The notes beneath the pieces are model-generated. The model was not told where the DNA came from. It saw only the letters and a program-made list of their open reading frames with translations, and made no database searches. Below are positions 1 through 12,516 of a stretch of 64,000 nt of DNA, in pieces; within the stretch, counting starts at the first letter, position 1, and every line of letters begins with the position of its first letter. This stretch comes from Saururus chinensis. Lineage: Eukaryota > Streptophyta > Magnoliopsida > Piperales > Saururaceae. The DNA is taken from the NCBI GenBank assembly GCA_035235625.1, contig CP141144.1, positions 23,557,014-23,621,013 of the forward strand, in the 5' to 3' direction. A program made the position numbers and the translations under genes.

Positions 1-421
1 TTAATTGAGAAGGGATTCCTGAATAACACTCCTTGTACATCTTATTATATGAAGTTGGTGTTTTTGAGTCAAGCGTTGCTCCAATAAAAATAAAAAAGAG
101 GCCAAGTGTTGCAAGTCATGATAAAATTTTTGTTTGTTTGTGTTAAACACTTTATTTGCAAATAACTAACGGTTTAATTTCATCATATCTTAGAGAAAGT
201 AAATAGGGGCATCTTGCAATTATAATAAGCAGTGGGCCTTTTCTGTTTTGTTATTTAGTATTAGTATTCTCTTGAAATTACAGTACATTATTTGCTGATC
301 TTCTGACTTCTATCCTTTTGGGGAGGATGACTATTTTCAAGCATCTCCTTGTCTTTGGTTTAGATGTACATGAAGACATTGGTGGTTCTTTGACTTCCCT
401 AGTTCCATCATGCTTGTGCAG
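1..421. other. Non-coding DNA before the first visible exon of the DTW gene
   Basis: No exon could be supported here. The sequence is AT-rich and ends in a pyrimidine-rich stretch followed by CAG at 419-421, which is the acceptor used by the exon starting at 422. It is most likely intron of the DTW-domain gene, whose first exon or exons would lie to the left of the window. A short internal exon cannot be excluded. Confidence 0.5.
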
Positions 422-731
422 GGAGATTTTAAAATTCAAGAGGATAAAAAACATAGAGCAAAATACCAATCTCTAAATGATTCTGAGAAGAAGCTTCAAT
501 TTTTTGCAGCTCGGCAGATAGCTTGCCGCTTGCTTGGAAGCAGGAGGTACCTATGCCAAAAGGTATTGGCATCCTCACGGGAATTATTTTCCCAAGCTGT
601 GGTGATACCTTTTCATTCTCTATTATGTGCTCTCTCTCACTTTCTCTAACACACACATAGACCCTAAATTTGTATGTGTGATCAGTTTTTGCATAACAGC
701 TAAATCATGTTGTTCTGTTATATATGATATG

Positions 732-780
<49 letters not shown>

Positions 781-3249
781 TCGGCAATGCAGTTAAAGAC
801 ACACATTCACAAAATGATAAAAACCATAAGTAGTCACTTTTTTTAAAAAATTATGCTTTGGTTTTTTGCATTATGGAGAATTCCAGTTGCTTTTTCCAAA
901 GTATATTCTTTTATTTTCTTACAGTGCTGGCTTGCTTTGGAAGATTGCATGTGCTCCAAATTGGTGTCATCTCCACTTTGGCATGGGATACGGTTTTGGT
1001 TATACATGCATCCAAAGGTTAAAAATTTATTAGTGATTCCAAAATTCTGATTGAGTAGTTCATTTCCTGTTAACACTTTTACTTTGACAGGATTTTTTAA
1101 GGCAAAATAATACTGGAAAATTGCTGTGGCAAGTATTTGGAAACCAAGCTGCAACATTATGCCTCTTTGGAATCCATGAGCATGAAGAATTTATGTGGAA
1201 TACCTTAAAGCATGCAGGTCTTTACGAATCCTAATATATATCATTTAATTTTCAACAATTTTTGTTAGAGAGCTTAACCTGTCCTTTGAAGTATATCATA
1301 ATATAAGCATTCAGTTTTGCTTTTGAGGCTGATATAATAACTACAAGAACTATTTTTCAATCCATTGCCCATACTTGAGCTTTAAACTGTAATTATCTGT
1401 AGTTTTAGACTCCTGTGAAACTGTTGTTTGTACACAATTGTTATGCAATTATTTAATCCAAATCCTGTGCAAAGTTGAATTCCTGTCCCTTGCGACCTGT
1501 CTATTATATTCCGATTTTGTCTGCACTCATTATGTAAGGTAATTGAAGGCTGCCTGTTGTGATTTCTAAGCACATCACACCTACTTATCTGTGCATTTGT
1601 TCTCTAAGTGTAACTTTTTTGTACATTTTCTAGGTAATGATGGGGGTTACAAAATCCCCTTATGATGGGTTTTGTTTCTAATTCCAGGAAAAAGCATGGT
1701 CTGGTGTCTCTATCCAAATAAAAATTCCGTCACCAACTCAGTTCAGGATATCTACTATCATCTTTCATCAACGAACTTGGAAGATCAGTCACTGATTGTA
1801 TGTTTTTTACTTTTTACCTATGCCAGACAAGTCTGTTAAGTATGATTGAAATTCTAAAATGTGTTTTAGTATATTGTGAGATCTTTGACAACTGGTTTGT
1901 TTCAATGCAGATGGATGGAGATGCCCCTCTAAATTTTATTCTGATTGATGGTACATGGAATAATTCAGCTGCAATGTTCAGGCGTCTGAAGGTGTACAGC
2001 TCATTCTTTAGCCTATCTTTCTTCATAATATTGTTGTTTCATTCTGAAGCCTCATATTTGTAGGTTGGCATATAAAGATTCATCTTTATCTTTGAGGAGA
2101 TGGTGATGCATATAAAAAATGCAAATCCCACCTGTTGACAAATGGAAATTGCATATTTGCTTATAGTTACTATCCGTTAGGCTTATATGATTTGTAATGT
2201 ATTAGCTTGTGTTTTTTTTTTCTTTCGTTGTGAATAGCGCATCAAACTAACTTTGCTTAAAACAAGAAATAAACTAAATGCTATTGCAGTTTATAAATGG
2301 TCCTTATAGGTCATATCTGCAATCTGGCTGCCAACAAGAAAGTCTTATAGTTGGCCTTTTGGTGTTCCCATCAATACTATTGGTGTTTTCATGTTCGTCA
2401 AGATTGCTTATGAAACATAAATATCATGTTAGAGGCCGCTGATGGTCAAAATTTATTTGTAATATGTATATAATACTTGTCAATGTCTCAACCTAGTGTG
2501 AACCATTTGTTTCTTTTCTTTTTTGGATTGTAGTAAACTTACTTTGATCATTCATCTTGACAGGCTTCCCTTCCATTTTCTGGCCAGTTGTTTCAACTTC
2601 CTTATCTAGTTTTTTACTTAAAAATGCATATGGAAGTAAAAATTGACTGTTTCTCTCCTTGGAAGCCAAATGGAATACCTAGGATGAGTTCATGTAGAAG
2701 TAGTAGTACAATAAGGTAGTTATGAAAGTAGCATAGGGATCATTTTTTCTTCCATGTGAGCAGTCAGTGATTGCCATGACCGATGATAAAGTGCATGTAG
2801 TTCACAAATTGAGTGGTGTACCTTCAGGATCGTGCAAAGCTTATTTGGGGTGAGGAAGACATCCGTTGCATTTCTTTGTCCACAGATGGTGTTTCTGTGA
2901 TGCACAAACTTCGGTAGCCTCTCTCTCTCTTTCTCACACACACGCGCGCGCATGCATTGCAAATGTGCCTACACATGCACACACTCACACCAGCACTCAT
3001 ACTCACTTAGAGGGTAAACCTTTTTTTAAGGGCAGGCCTCAGCCATCATGGGACCGTACGTGCACAGCAGCAGCAGCCATCCATCTCCTTTTTGAATTAC
3101 ACATTCGACCTGAGTTTAGCTTCCTGGGACTGGATAAGCAAGCAGAAGCAGTGGAGGCTGCGTTGGTTTCTCTATTAGAGGCTCTGACTGCACGACGCCT
3201 CCGTATGGGAAGGTCCATAACCCGCCGAGAAAGGCATAACAGTATGTGA
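422..3249 (+). CDS. DTW-domain protein, probable tRNA-uridine aminocarboxypropyltransferase (5' end outside window)
   Basis: Seven exons read continuously: 422-562, 925-1017, 1091-1217, 1688-1797, 1911-1991, 2828-2913 and 3036-3249 (stop TGA). All have GT-AG borders and compatible phases. The first two encode a cysteine cluster (YLCQKC, then DCMC) typical of the zinc-binding front of DTW proteins. The fourth and fifth hold KSMVWCLYPN and FILIDGTWNNSAAM, the family signature (D-x-T-W). The last two hold LRPQPSWDRTCTAAAA and the helical end RRLRMGRSITRRERHNSM. DTW enzymes transfer the aminocarboxypropyl group of S-adenosylmethionine to a uridine of tRNA to give acp3U; that role is taken from the family. 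The visible part is about 283 residues and looks intact. The start codon is not visible. The intron before exon 6 (1992-2827) is the longest. Confident in the family, less so in the exact tRNA target. Confidence 0.88.
732..780. repeat. Compound (TC)n(AC)n microsatellite
   Basis: About 13 TC repeats run directly into about 11 AC repeats, inside an intron of the DTW gene. A second, less regular CT/CA/CG-rich stretch lies at 2918-3000 in the last intron. Confidence 0.95.
2918..3000. repeat. Low-complexity CT/CA/CG tract
   Basis: Alternating pyrimidine-purine sequence (CTCTCT, CACACACA, GCGCGCGC, ACACTCACACC) in the final intron of the DTW gene. Such tracts can adopt Z-DNA, but nothing here shows function. 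Confidence 0.85.
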
Positions 3250-3858
3250 GTCTGGCATCATAGAAACTAAGTTCATCCATAGGCCACTCAGTTGTGCTTG
3301 ATGTTCATTTTGGTCTCTACTGTGTATTTTTATTTTATTTAAGTTCAATGAAGCAGGGCTACTGTATGAAGGAAGAAGGGGAACAATTTGTAGGAAAATC
3401 TTAACAAAAAAATAAATATTGGAAAAAGAATTTTCTTCGGTAATTGGAATGTTACATACATTAAATATTCTCTTTTGTGTCACATTTATATACATGTCTT
3501 AACTTCATTTCACTATTAAATTTCTTTCTTGGGGTTGTTGGCCATGAAAGATAATTCTTATGCAAATAGAGTGATCTTAAAACTTGTTCTTGCTATTTTT
3601 CCGTTTGATTACAGTCAATTTTTTCACACATAACCATCTGACACAACTTCTGTGCTCGCTATCACATTTTCTGGGTGTATGGTTGCTATGAATTGTTGCC
3701 GTACTTTTTCTTTGGCTGTAACTTGGTCCGCAGATTGATTCAGCCTAAAAAGTGGACTAGGGATTAAATAAACCTATATACCAATATTATTGGATGAGTC
3801 CAAATAACATAGAGCTGAATCAATGCACTCTATTGACAGTGAGCCCAGTGGTAGCTAT
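3250..3858. other. 3' flank of the DTW gene, nothing further recognised
   Basis: The first few hundred bases are probably the 3' UTR and terminator region of the DTW gene. No other coding segment or repeat structure was seen up to the inverted repeat at 3859. Confidence 0.5.
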
Positions 3859-3960
3859 ACATGGGAGCCGTTGATATTTTATATCGATAGTGCAATTGGA
3901 TCGCTACTAATGTGTGCTAATGTTTGCATCATTGATTTTTTGGATGGACGGCTCCCATGT
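3859..3960. repeat. Short inverted repeat (MITE-like hairpin)
   Basis: ACATGGGAGCCGT at 3859-3871 is repeated exactly in inverted orientation at 3948-3960, with about 76 bases between. The size and perfect 13-bp arms fit a small miniature inverted-repeat element, but I found no clear target duplication. Confidence 0.55.
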
Positions 3961-4044
3961 GATCCTTATGATATGCTCACTCTCAATGGAGACCATAGAA
4001 AATACTTCATTACTATAGAAACAAATAAAGTGCAGGGAAAAATA

Positions 4045-4722
4045 CAAATCTGGCAAGGAGTGGCAAAACTTCACACATTGTTGGCCAATATCTTTTCCCT
4101 AAGAAAAATATTTTAGTGACGTTTAGTTTATACGTGAGAACCTACTTTCATCTAGACACGGTTGATGAATAGGGTTCACTTTTGTAGACCCCACTAATCA
4201 AATGTTCTTAAATGATGAAATAGGTTCTTGATGTATAGAACTTAAAAGACCACACGAACCAAATGTTCTTAAATGATGAAATAGGTTTTTAATGTATAGA
4301 ATTTAACTTCAATGTGGCATCATTCAATAATTATATGATAGGCCATCGTATCTTTCCTATAATATTCTATTTGGATGACCATATTTTTGCCCCATGTTTT
4401 GGGTACCCCCTTGCCATGTCTGCAAAATTTTATACATTGCTGGTCAATATCTTTTCCCTGAGAAAAATACTGTAGTGACATTAAGTTTATATGTGGAGAA
4501 CCTATTTCATCATCTAGACACTGTTGATGAATAGGGTTCACTTTTTTAGACCCACTAATCAAATGTTCTTAAATAATGAAATAGGTTCTTGATGTTTAGA
4601 ACTTAACATCAATGTAGCATCACTCAATAATTATATGATAGGCCATTGTATATTTCCTATAATATTTTATTTGGATGACCAGTTTTTTACCCCATGTTTG
4701 GGTAGCCCCTTGCCATGTCTGT
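4045..4722. repeat. Tandem duplication of about 360 bp with an internal 60-bp duplication
   Basis: The segment beginning near 4066 (CCAATATCTTTTCCCT) is repeated with small changes near 4442. Both copies carry the strings GATGAATAGGGTTCACTTTT and ATAATTATATGATAGGCCAT and end in CCTTGCCATGTCTG. The left copy has an extra direct duplication of about 65 bp (around 4198-4265 and 4258-4318, both with AAATGTTCTTAAATGATGAA). No coding potential was recognised. Confidence 0.85.
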
Positions 4723-6161
4723 AGACCCTATTACCCAAAAAGGGGGGTGTGCTGTCCATTGAAGGGCTGCCCCAAACATGGATGGGAAACCGGCCATCCT
4801 ATTTTTCTTAGGATGTGTCTAGGCTAATTAGTCCATGACCATGGTACATAGGAGTCCTAACATGGTATATTGAGGCTTGATATAATAGCTATATACTATG
4901 TTAGTAATGTGGCACATATATTAAGACTTTATATACCATGTTAAGGCCTTGTATACCATAATCATGGAGGTCTTATATTAAGATGAGGATTTTTTTTTGT
5001 TCCAATATAACCACCAACATTCTGAATTACGGTCTTTCAGTCAAGCCGTTGGGGTGCCAACTCCACCAAATGCCCTCCTCTCGCTTATGATGAACCTGAT
5101 CACCTCCTCTATCAGCAGCACTTGGTTCTCAAGTTTATTTGTTTCTTGTGAACCTGACGCACCCCATTAAATTTCTCTATCCCACATTTCCTCTTTACCC
5201 CAACTCTACCTATTAAAATTTCTCGTTCATCCCCTACATCTAAAAATTCTTAACTTTTCTTTACCCGCCTTCCCCTCTCCTTCTCCAACTCCGGAGTCAC
5301 CACTGACGACCCAGTCTCAACCCTCCTCCCTTTTCCTCCTTACCCCCCTAAGCCCACTTCCTCCTTGGTTGTGGCTGCAGCCATCCAGGTTGCTTGCCTC
5401 GATGGACATAGCGTAGTCCTAGCTTGGCTTTAGCCTCTCACCGGAGGCCAAGGGCCATGTCCTCCTGCCAGGGCCTAGCTATGACCACCTGGTGTTGGCC
5501 TCTCTTGCAAGAGGCTAGTACATGGCTAGATGCCATATATCATGACATGGACCACAAGGGCCCCAAAGCTGTGACAAGGGGGAGAGTGCAAGCACGCAAT
5601 GTGGCCCACTAGAGAAACAATAATCATTTACTACCGATTATGATTATCTAGAATAATCCAACTCGTGGGAAGTTATTACAAAGCTTCAAATTGAAAGTAC
5701 TAGCCTAGTCTAATGTCTCAAAAGTCTAATCAACAATTACTCTTCTACCCTTGTCTTGAAAGACAATTATTGATTTTTGAACTCTCGCCAGCTCTTCCCT
5801 AAGGGTCTACAAAGTCAAAATATCTGTGTACAAATACACGTGGTGGACAAGTTCATAAAAAAAGAAACCCACCAGTGAGCTTACGCCCAGAAAGTAACTT
5901 AGACACACTATACCATAAATCATGTTTTGAAAATCATAATTACTTTAGGATGGGGTAGTGGGTTTAGCACAAGGCATATACAAACTAAGTGATACTTTTA
6001 GGGGTAATAGTTGTAAGATCTCTAATTTTATGTCATTCTAATTCTTTTTAATTGTGTGAATTTATATGGTTTTGCTTGTTTACTAGTTCGATATGATTTT
6101 TGGTGTTATGGCTTAGTTAATTATTTATTCCTTGCGGTTTAATTTTATTTTATGAGTTTTA
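4723..6161. other. Gene-free, partly pyrimidine-rich sequence
   Basis: No gene was recognised. Around 5160-5360 the + strand is strongly C/T-rich, and a short open frame follows at 5424-5612 without similarity to anything I know. From 5600 on the sequence is AT-rich. It is probably old repeat DNA. Confidence 0.45.
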
Positions 6162-6549
6162 GTGTCAAGCTTTATTTACCTAATTTTTATTGATTTAATA
6201 AAAAAAATTTAAATTTTTCCTTAATTAAGGGAGTGGACCCCACTATGGGCCCTACGTCCATGTTGGATGACATGCAATCTATTAGACCCTCCAGTCTTCT
6301 ATTATTTTATTTAAGTGGGTTTGGGTGTGATTAGACTCATTTTCAGGCCAAAAATTTTATTAGTTTGTGTTAAACTTGATTTATCGAATTTTTACCAATT
6401 TAATGACATTTTCTTTTAATTTTTCCTTGATTAAGGTTGTGAGCCCCACTTCCATGTTGGACGGTGTATGACCCATTTGACCCTCTAATCTTCTATTATT
6501 TAATTTAAATGGGTTTGGGTATGATTAGATTTGTTTTCGGGCTGAAAAT
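6162..6549. repeat. Direct duplication of about 190-200 bp
   Basis: The segment 6162-6354 (GTGTCAAGCTTTATTTACC ... CAGGCCAAAAAT) recurs in diverged form at 6367-6549 (GTGTTAAACTTGATTTATC ... GGGCTGAAAAT). Both copies carry the strings CCATGTTGGA and CTTCTATTATTT. Such duplications are common in the long terminal repeats of plant retroelements, and TGTAAGATCTC near 6011 could be an LTR start, but this is only a suggestion. Confidence 0.7.
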
Positions 6550-8337
6550 AACTTTAGTTAGCCACTTAGGGTGTTTTGACCTATTTCCCAGCCTAACAAT
6601 TTGTATACCCAGCCCAAAACCCTTACTATATGAAGCCTATTTGCTAAATAGGGAAGGGCTATGTTAAAAGGGAGGAAGTAATCTACCTTCATTTCCTAAA
6701 GGACAAATTTAGATTAAGGTGTGTTTTCTTCCCTTAATTTTTCGATTTTGGTCTTACTCACTTCTATCTTCATTTCTCCTATTTTAATTCTTATTTTTTT
6801 ATTAAAATTTTATTTTTTATTTCAATTTATAACCTTAATTAAGTGGTTTTCTTTTTTAGCCTTAAGCTGACCTAATTTTAAGTAGGTTTAACTAAAACCC
6901 ATAATATTTAGGTAAGATTTCTTGAGGATTGAAAGTCTTTTATGAATTCAAAAGCTTGTTAGAGGTAAGGGTATTTTACGTTTTATTGTTTTCTTCATTA
7001 AAATGCATGATTATAGGATTAGTTGAGTTACTGTCATTTTGAGGTTTAATAGTGACTTGTTAAAATCATACAATTTATGTTTATTTTCTTTTGATTAAAT
7101 ATAAAAATGATTACATCCATCATGTTCTATGCTTAGATTTGCTTATATGATGTTTTATGATGATTTTTGAATTTGTATGGAATTCAGAATTTTTTTCAAT
7201 TTGAGTTTCGAAAGGTTTAAGATGAACCAAAAAAAATTAACTGTTCTAACTGAGCGAATGGGTTAATAGCCATGACAGTTCATTCAAAAGGCCAGGCGTT
7301 CGAACGACTATACTACAAAATGGTGCAAACGATGGCTATTTTGTGGATTTTTTGGTCATTTCTTGTTCTTCTCTCATAATTTTAGTTTTCTATGACTATG
7401 ATGAGTTATGATCACTTATATTATTTAATTGCATGTGAACTTTTATTAGATTGTGATTTAGCTTAAGTATGATGATGTTTATACTTGTCTAGATTTAGTA
7501 TGATGCTCTACTTATCTTAAATCCATATTTAAATAGTTTCTTTGCATTTACTCCATGATAAGAAAATAGAATAATTTTTTTGTCAAGTGCAAATATGAAA
7601 AATTACAAAAGTAGTCCAAGTGGGCTCTAGCAGAATTTTGGTGGCATAGGTATGTTTGGTGCCAACTATAGATGGACCGTCCAAGAATGTGGCCCCTTCG
7701 GTGAAAGGTGTTGAGGTAAAGTAAAAGATAATTGTTTATATTTTTTTTAAACCATATACATTTTACTTAAATATGTTTAGGGCAGAATGCCTCGTGCTTG
7801 TTTTTATTGTTATTCTAAATATGACATAGGGATAGTCATGTTAAATTACATGGTGGCCACAAATATTGTTAAATTAAGTAATTCTTTATTGTGTTATATT
7901 TGATCTATTGTGCATGAGTTTTGCTTTAGTTGAATAGCATTGATGTAGATAATTCATGACATATTGTATGTTCATAAAAATTAAGAGTACTAAAAGAATT
8001 ATATTCATGTGGTATGACGCATGTAGATGCATGAGCGTGCTTAGGGTGCATGTAGTTTGCATATTTATCATGATATAGGGTAGTAGCAGCCAAGCCTACT
8101 AAACTTTGGTTTATAGGTTGTTCACCAACATGCGTAATTTGTATGCGCATGTATGCACAAGATAATAGAAGATGGATTCAAAATACTCCTCGTTACTCAG
8201 TGATCTTGTGCCTCTAACTCAGTACTACTTTAGTTCGTGTGAGGTGATTATATTATTTGTAGTAATTTGTAAAAATTATTATGTTGTAACTTCTGAAAAA
8301 TATATGGTGATTTGGGTCAAGACATCACTACCCCCTT
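6550..8337. other. AT-rich gene-free DNA
   Basis: No coding exon, RNA gene or paired repeat could be supported. The sequence resembles decayed retroelement DNA in base composition, but no protein remnant was recognised. Confidence 0.45.
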
Positions 8338-9290
8338 TGTCACACCCTATGAATTTAAACTCATTTTTATAAATAGAACAATTAATTTTTTTTTCAAAAC
8401 TTATTATCAAACTATCAACAAGATTATTCAAGGTATGTACCAATCATTTTTTTTAATATAGAAATACTAAATAAGAGTATGATAGTAATCTAAGTCACAT
8501 CACATCTTGAATTAAACAAAGTACTCTTGCCCAAGTATATGATTGAATATTTCGATATGTACAAATATAAACAGATCAACACACGCCTAAAGTTATCCAC
8601 ATTAAGTAAGAAAACATTTAAAACATGCCAAGTTACTTAGCAACATCATCATTGTCATACAACCAAATTCATAAAGGAGCTTTAACCTTGCAAGTTACTT
8701 GTATCACATGGATACTAAGTATACGAATATACCAAATAGGATGGCTAAACAAGAACCAAGTAATGACAACATGTTCATAATTTAAGAGCATCATATAAGT
8801 AATCCATGATAATTATTTCGTGAAGCACAATATTAAAATAGAATAAGCCATAATATATAAGCAAGCTCAACAGAACAAAAACTTAATTATTCTGTTGTCA
8901 TTACCACACTTATGAGTCAATTTCCTCTCTAAGTGTAAGCTACAATGGTTTTAAACAACATGGTAGCCATGTCTAGGAGCTTCTCAATAGACTATGTACT
9001 ACTCACAAATTCAATTTTAGTTCTTCTAAAGTCAACCGGCCCCATCCAAATTATGAAGTTAAGGCCCACATTATTCATGGACCAAATTGGATGAGATCTC
9101 AACTAGCATAATTGCTAAACCTCTTGTATTTTGTTGTGCCCGACTAATTATCTTTTAAAATTTTAGTTCATTCGAACCTAACTCCCCAAGCTAGGGGAGA
9201 GATCCTACATAACCCTCTCCCTTGGGGGGCCAAAAGACCATGATCTTTTTTTATACCCCACCATTCTATTCTACATGGGTAAATGACTTA
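8338..9290 (+). repeat. Repeat family A, copy 1 (left part), LTR-like fossil
   Basis: Starts with TGTCACACCC, a common start of plant Ty3-type long terminal repeats. The stretch 8930-9260 resembles 41500-41890 on the + strand and 48660-49050 on the - strand: the same order of short blocks, including a CCATGATC/TCATGATC block followed by an AT-rich TATACCC block. The copy appears cut near 9290 by the CACTA-like block and may resume after 13153. It is an old, decayed element without recognised coding parts. Confidence 0.45.
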
Positions 9291-9904
9291 CTTAAGGAGT
9301 CGACATTACATTAATAGTCTTTAAAATGTCACTAATGCTTAATAGTGATGCTTAAAAAACATTGCTAAAAGCATAAAAAAACTCCCATCACAATTGCTCA
9401 CTTGTGACACATATGAAAAGCGTCACTATAATAGTTATTAGTGACACTTTCTTTTGCGTCGCAAATACTCAATTGTGACGATTCTTATTTTCGTCGCCAA
9501 TAATTATTAGACATTTTAAATTTTCATCACAAGAAGATATTGGAGATGTTTATTAAGTGTTGCTTATATCTAAATTTATAACAACATTTATATTTAACAT
9601 CGCTAAAACTAAAGTATTTAGCAATGTTGAATATGTTGGTAAATGGTTTTATGCATTGCTTTTAGAAGAGCGTTGCTAAAAAAATCCTATTAGCGGAGCT
9701 AATTAACTTAAATTTTTTTAAATAAAAATTGCTTTATCAAATATGCTTTTTAAAGTTTCGCTAATGTTAAAATAATTTGAAAAAAATATACGGTGGAAGG
9801 AGGGGAGAGGGAGTGACTAGGGGGAGAAACGTTGGAGGCTAGCTAGTCGCATAGGGGGGACAAGGGGCACCAGACTCTAACGCCCCTCCTCTCTGCCTCC
9901 TGCT

Positions 9905-10015
9905 ATCTGACACCAGCAGGGGGAGGGAAAGTGGCGAGTTGGGGGGAGGGAAAGTGGCGAGTTGGGGGGAGGGGGTGTGGGTGGGGGTGGGGGGAGAGTG
10001 GGATGGGCATTGGAA
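9905..10015 (+). repeat. G-rich tract with a short tandem duplication
   Basis: A unit of about 21-24 bp containing GGGAAAGTGGCGAGTTGGGG is repeated in tandem (about 9922-9970) and followed by long G runs to about 10010. At least four runs of three or more G lie close together on the + strand, enough for a potential G-quadruplex. It sits inside the CACTA-like block and may be a captured fragment. Confidence 0.7.
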
Positions 10016-11978
10016 TCTGGCTCCGCTCCTCTCCTCCTTTGGCCGACCGGCAATAGGAGGAGTAGGGAGTAGATGACTACAAAAGGGACAACGATGGCAG
10101 AAGGGGAGGCGACAACACAACCAACAATAGATTGGAGCAAAAGGGGAATAAAGGACAAGGACAAGATTTTGCTTGAGTTTTATTTTCAATGAGGACTATT
10201 TGCAACACTTACGAAAAGCATTGCAAATAGTCCAGGATTTGTAACATTCATTCTAAACGTTGGAAATAATTTATTATGGACATTATTATATATAATACAT
10301 TATTTAATATATATAATATATATTTTAAGTAAAAAAATAAATTAATTTTTTTAGTCTTGTATGTGTGAATCCGGGCTTTGACTATAGTCAGATTTAGATC
10401 CAATGGTAACTTCGATTTTAAATTAAGCAACCTACTTGCCCCTGGTGTTATATGCATTGTCATCAAACATTTTCATTGAAGGTTTTAATTTCAATTTTAA
10501 TGTAAGAAATTTTCAATTATCTGCAGGTCATGCCCTCATGTTCTCACTAACTTGGCTGTGAGTTGATAAGACATTATAGTAAAAGAAAAACATGAGCTAC
10601 CACATATTGCATGACATTGCGGTTACAAGTTATAAAACACAACTTATTCTAATAAAATGATTATGTAAATTTGGCATCTTATAGAGTAGATGCAAATAGA
10701 GGAAATTCAACACAGACCAAAATAAGCTTATATATGAATCTCATCATCTCATCGATCATTAGAAGGTTAAAATAGGAGTAAGTGTTTTCAATGGCTAGTT
10801 AGGATTCCTCCCCTCAGCAAACACACAAATGAGTTTGTTATGAGTTAAGGAGAGGGAGAGGAGAGAGGTCAGAAAAGGAATTAAATAGTGACAAGGTTTG
10901 GGGGAAATAATTCATTTTTTCATATTTATTATATATTATATGTTTAAATATTAAATAATAAATAAAATAATATTATTTTTGACACATATGACTATACATC
11001 ATAAATACCCTAGGTTATTTGCAATGCATAGTCTTGTGGATCGCAAATAAAATAGGGTATTTGTGACACATAGTCATATGCATCGCAAATACTATATGAT
11101 TTTAAATAATAATTGTTTGATTTTTAAAATTTATTATTTAATAATAAATACATACTATATTATTATATAAAAATTTAAAATAATTTATTTATTCCCAGTT
11201 GTGTGAGCATGGGGGCATGCATCCTGCCTATTCTATGAGTTATGTGCGTTGTTTGATTTCTATTAGATGTCCCACAAATTCGGGGCTCGCACTCATGCAC
11301 ATGTGCCCAGTCTCACACATATTGGAATTAAGATGTTAAGTAAAACTAGTTTAGATCAATGGTGCAAAGGAGCATGCCACCTACCTATGCACTGAGTTAT
11401 AGCATCGTTGGATCGAAATATGACGTCTCATGTGTGAGCCTAGTCCCACATATAGGAGAGTGAAGACATAAGTTTAAATTTTGTTAGATAACTATATATT
11501 AAGTATTATATATTTAAATATTTTAGAAACTAAAAAATATACTAATGAAATTATATAAACTAACATTGCAAATAGTGTATAATTTTATTTATATATTTTT
11601 TATTTTTCAAAATATATTATTTAATATCCCTAGATTAATTAATAATGTAGGTTATTAAATTAGGCAAAAGTTAGGGTGAACCGTCAGATCCATGTTACTC
11701 AGGGCAAAAATGTAGCCTGTGTAACATGGGCAGTTAGATATAAATTCGATCGCCTAATGAGTTTGAGCTCATGTAGCCACCCTTAAGCCTAGGTTCACAT
11801 CAGCTACTCTCATAGAATTTTTTAAAATTAATTTTTTATTTATATATTATATAATAGATTATGTTATTTCAATGATATATTTATAAATAAATTAATATTT
11901 AAAATAATACTATTTGTAATATTTAATGTTAATCATCACAATGTAGAAATGTTGTACATAGTATACATTAGTTGCGAC

Positions 11979-12516
11979 TAGGGTTGCAAATAATACGGCT
12001 AGCCCGCAAGCCCGGCCTAGCCCGAAAATAAGCGGGCTTGGGCCTTAAAAAATAGGTTATGGGCTAGGCAGGGCTTTAAATATAAAATCCCATCAATTCT
12101 TAGGCGGGGCCTAGGCATGGAAAAAAAAAGAGGAAAAACCCGGCCCATCCCGCAATACCAAATGGAATGTACTCCATACCAAATAGAATGTAATGATTTT
12201 TATTTATCAAATAGAATACAATGAAGTTTTTATATAATTACTTAGTTTTTAAGCTTCTCTCATATTTATTTATGTACTCAAGATATATATAGATTTATCA
12301 TCTCATATAGTAAAATACTTGAAATTAAAAAAAAATTATATTACTTCTCTTTTGGCCCGAAAGCCCGTGGCCAGGCCCAAGCCCGTCTAAATTTTGGGCC
12401 AGGCCAAATTTTTTAACCTTAGCTACGGGCCTGGCCGGGCCTTAAAAATTTTATTTTCTTTGGGCCGGGCTTGGGCCTACCCTGGCTCGTCAGGGTCCAG
12501 TGTGTTTGCAACCCTT
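11979..12516. mobile_element. hAT-type non-autonomous element with 8-bp target duplication
   Basis: The left end TAGGGTTGCAAA (11979) pairs with the right end TTTGCAACCCTT (to 12516), 11 of 12 positions inverted. The flanks are identical 8-bp direct repeats, GTTGCGAC at 11971-11978 and 12517-12524. This combination defines a hAT insertion. The inside is rich in GGCCCGGGCTTGGGCC-like segments near both ends, with an AT-rich centre, and has no transposase. It inserted into a motif copy of the surrounding CACTA-like repeat, so it is younger than that repeat. Confidence 0.88.

Noticed and set aside
5424-5612. 62-codon plus-strand frame
   Set aside because: No known motif, no splice partners, and repeat-like surroundings.
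9839-10189. Proline-rich open frames on the minus strand
   Set aside because: They are the complement of the G-rich tract; composition alone explains the open frame, and no domain is visible.
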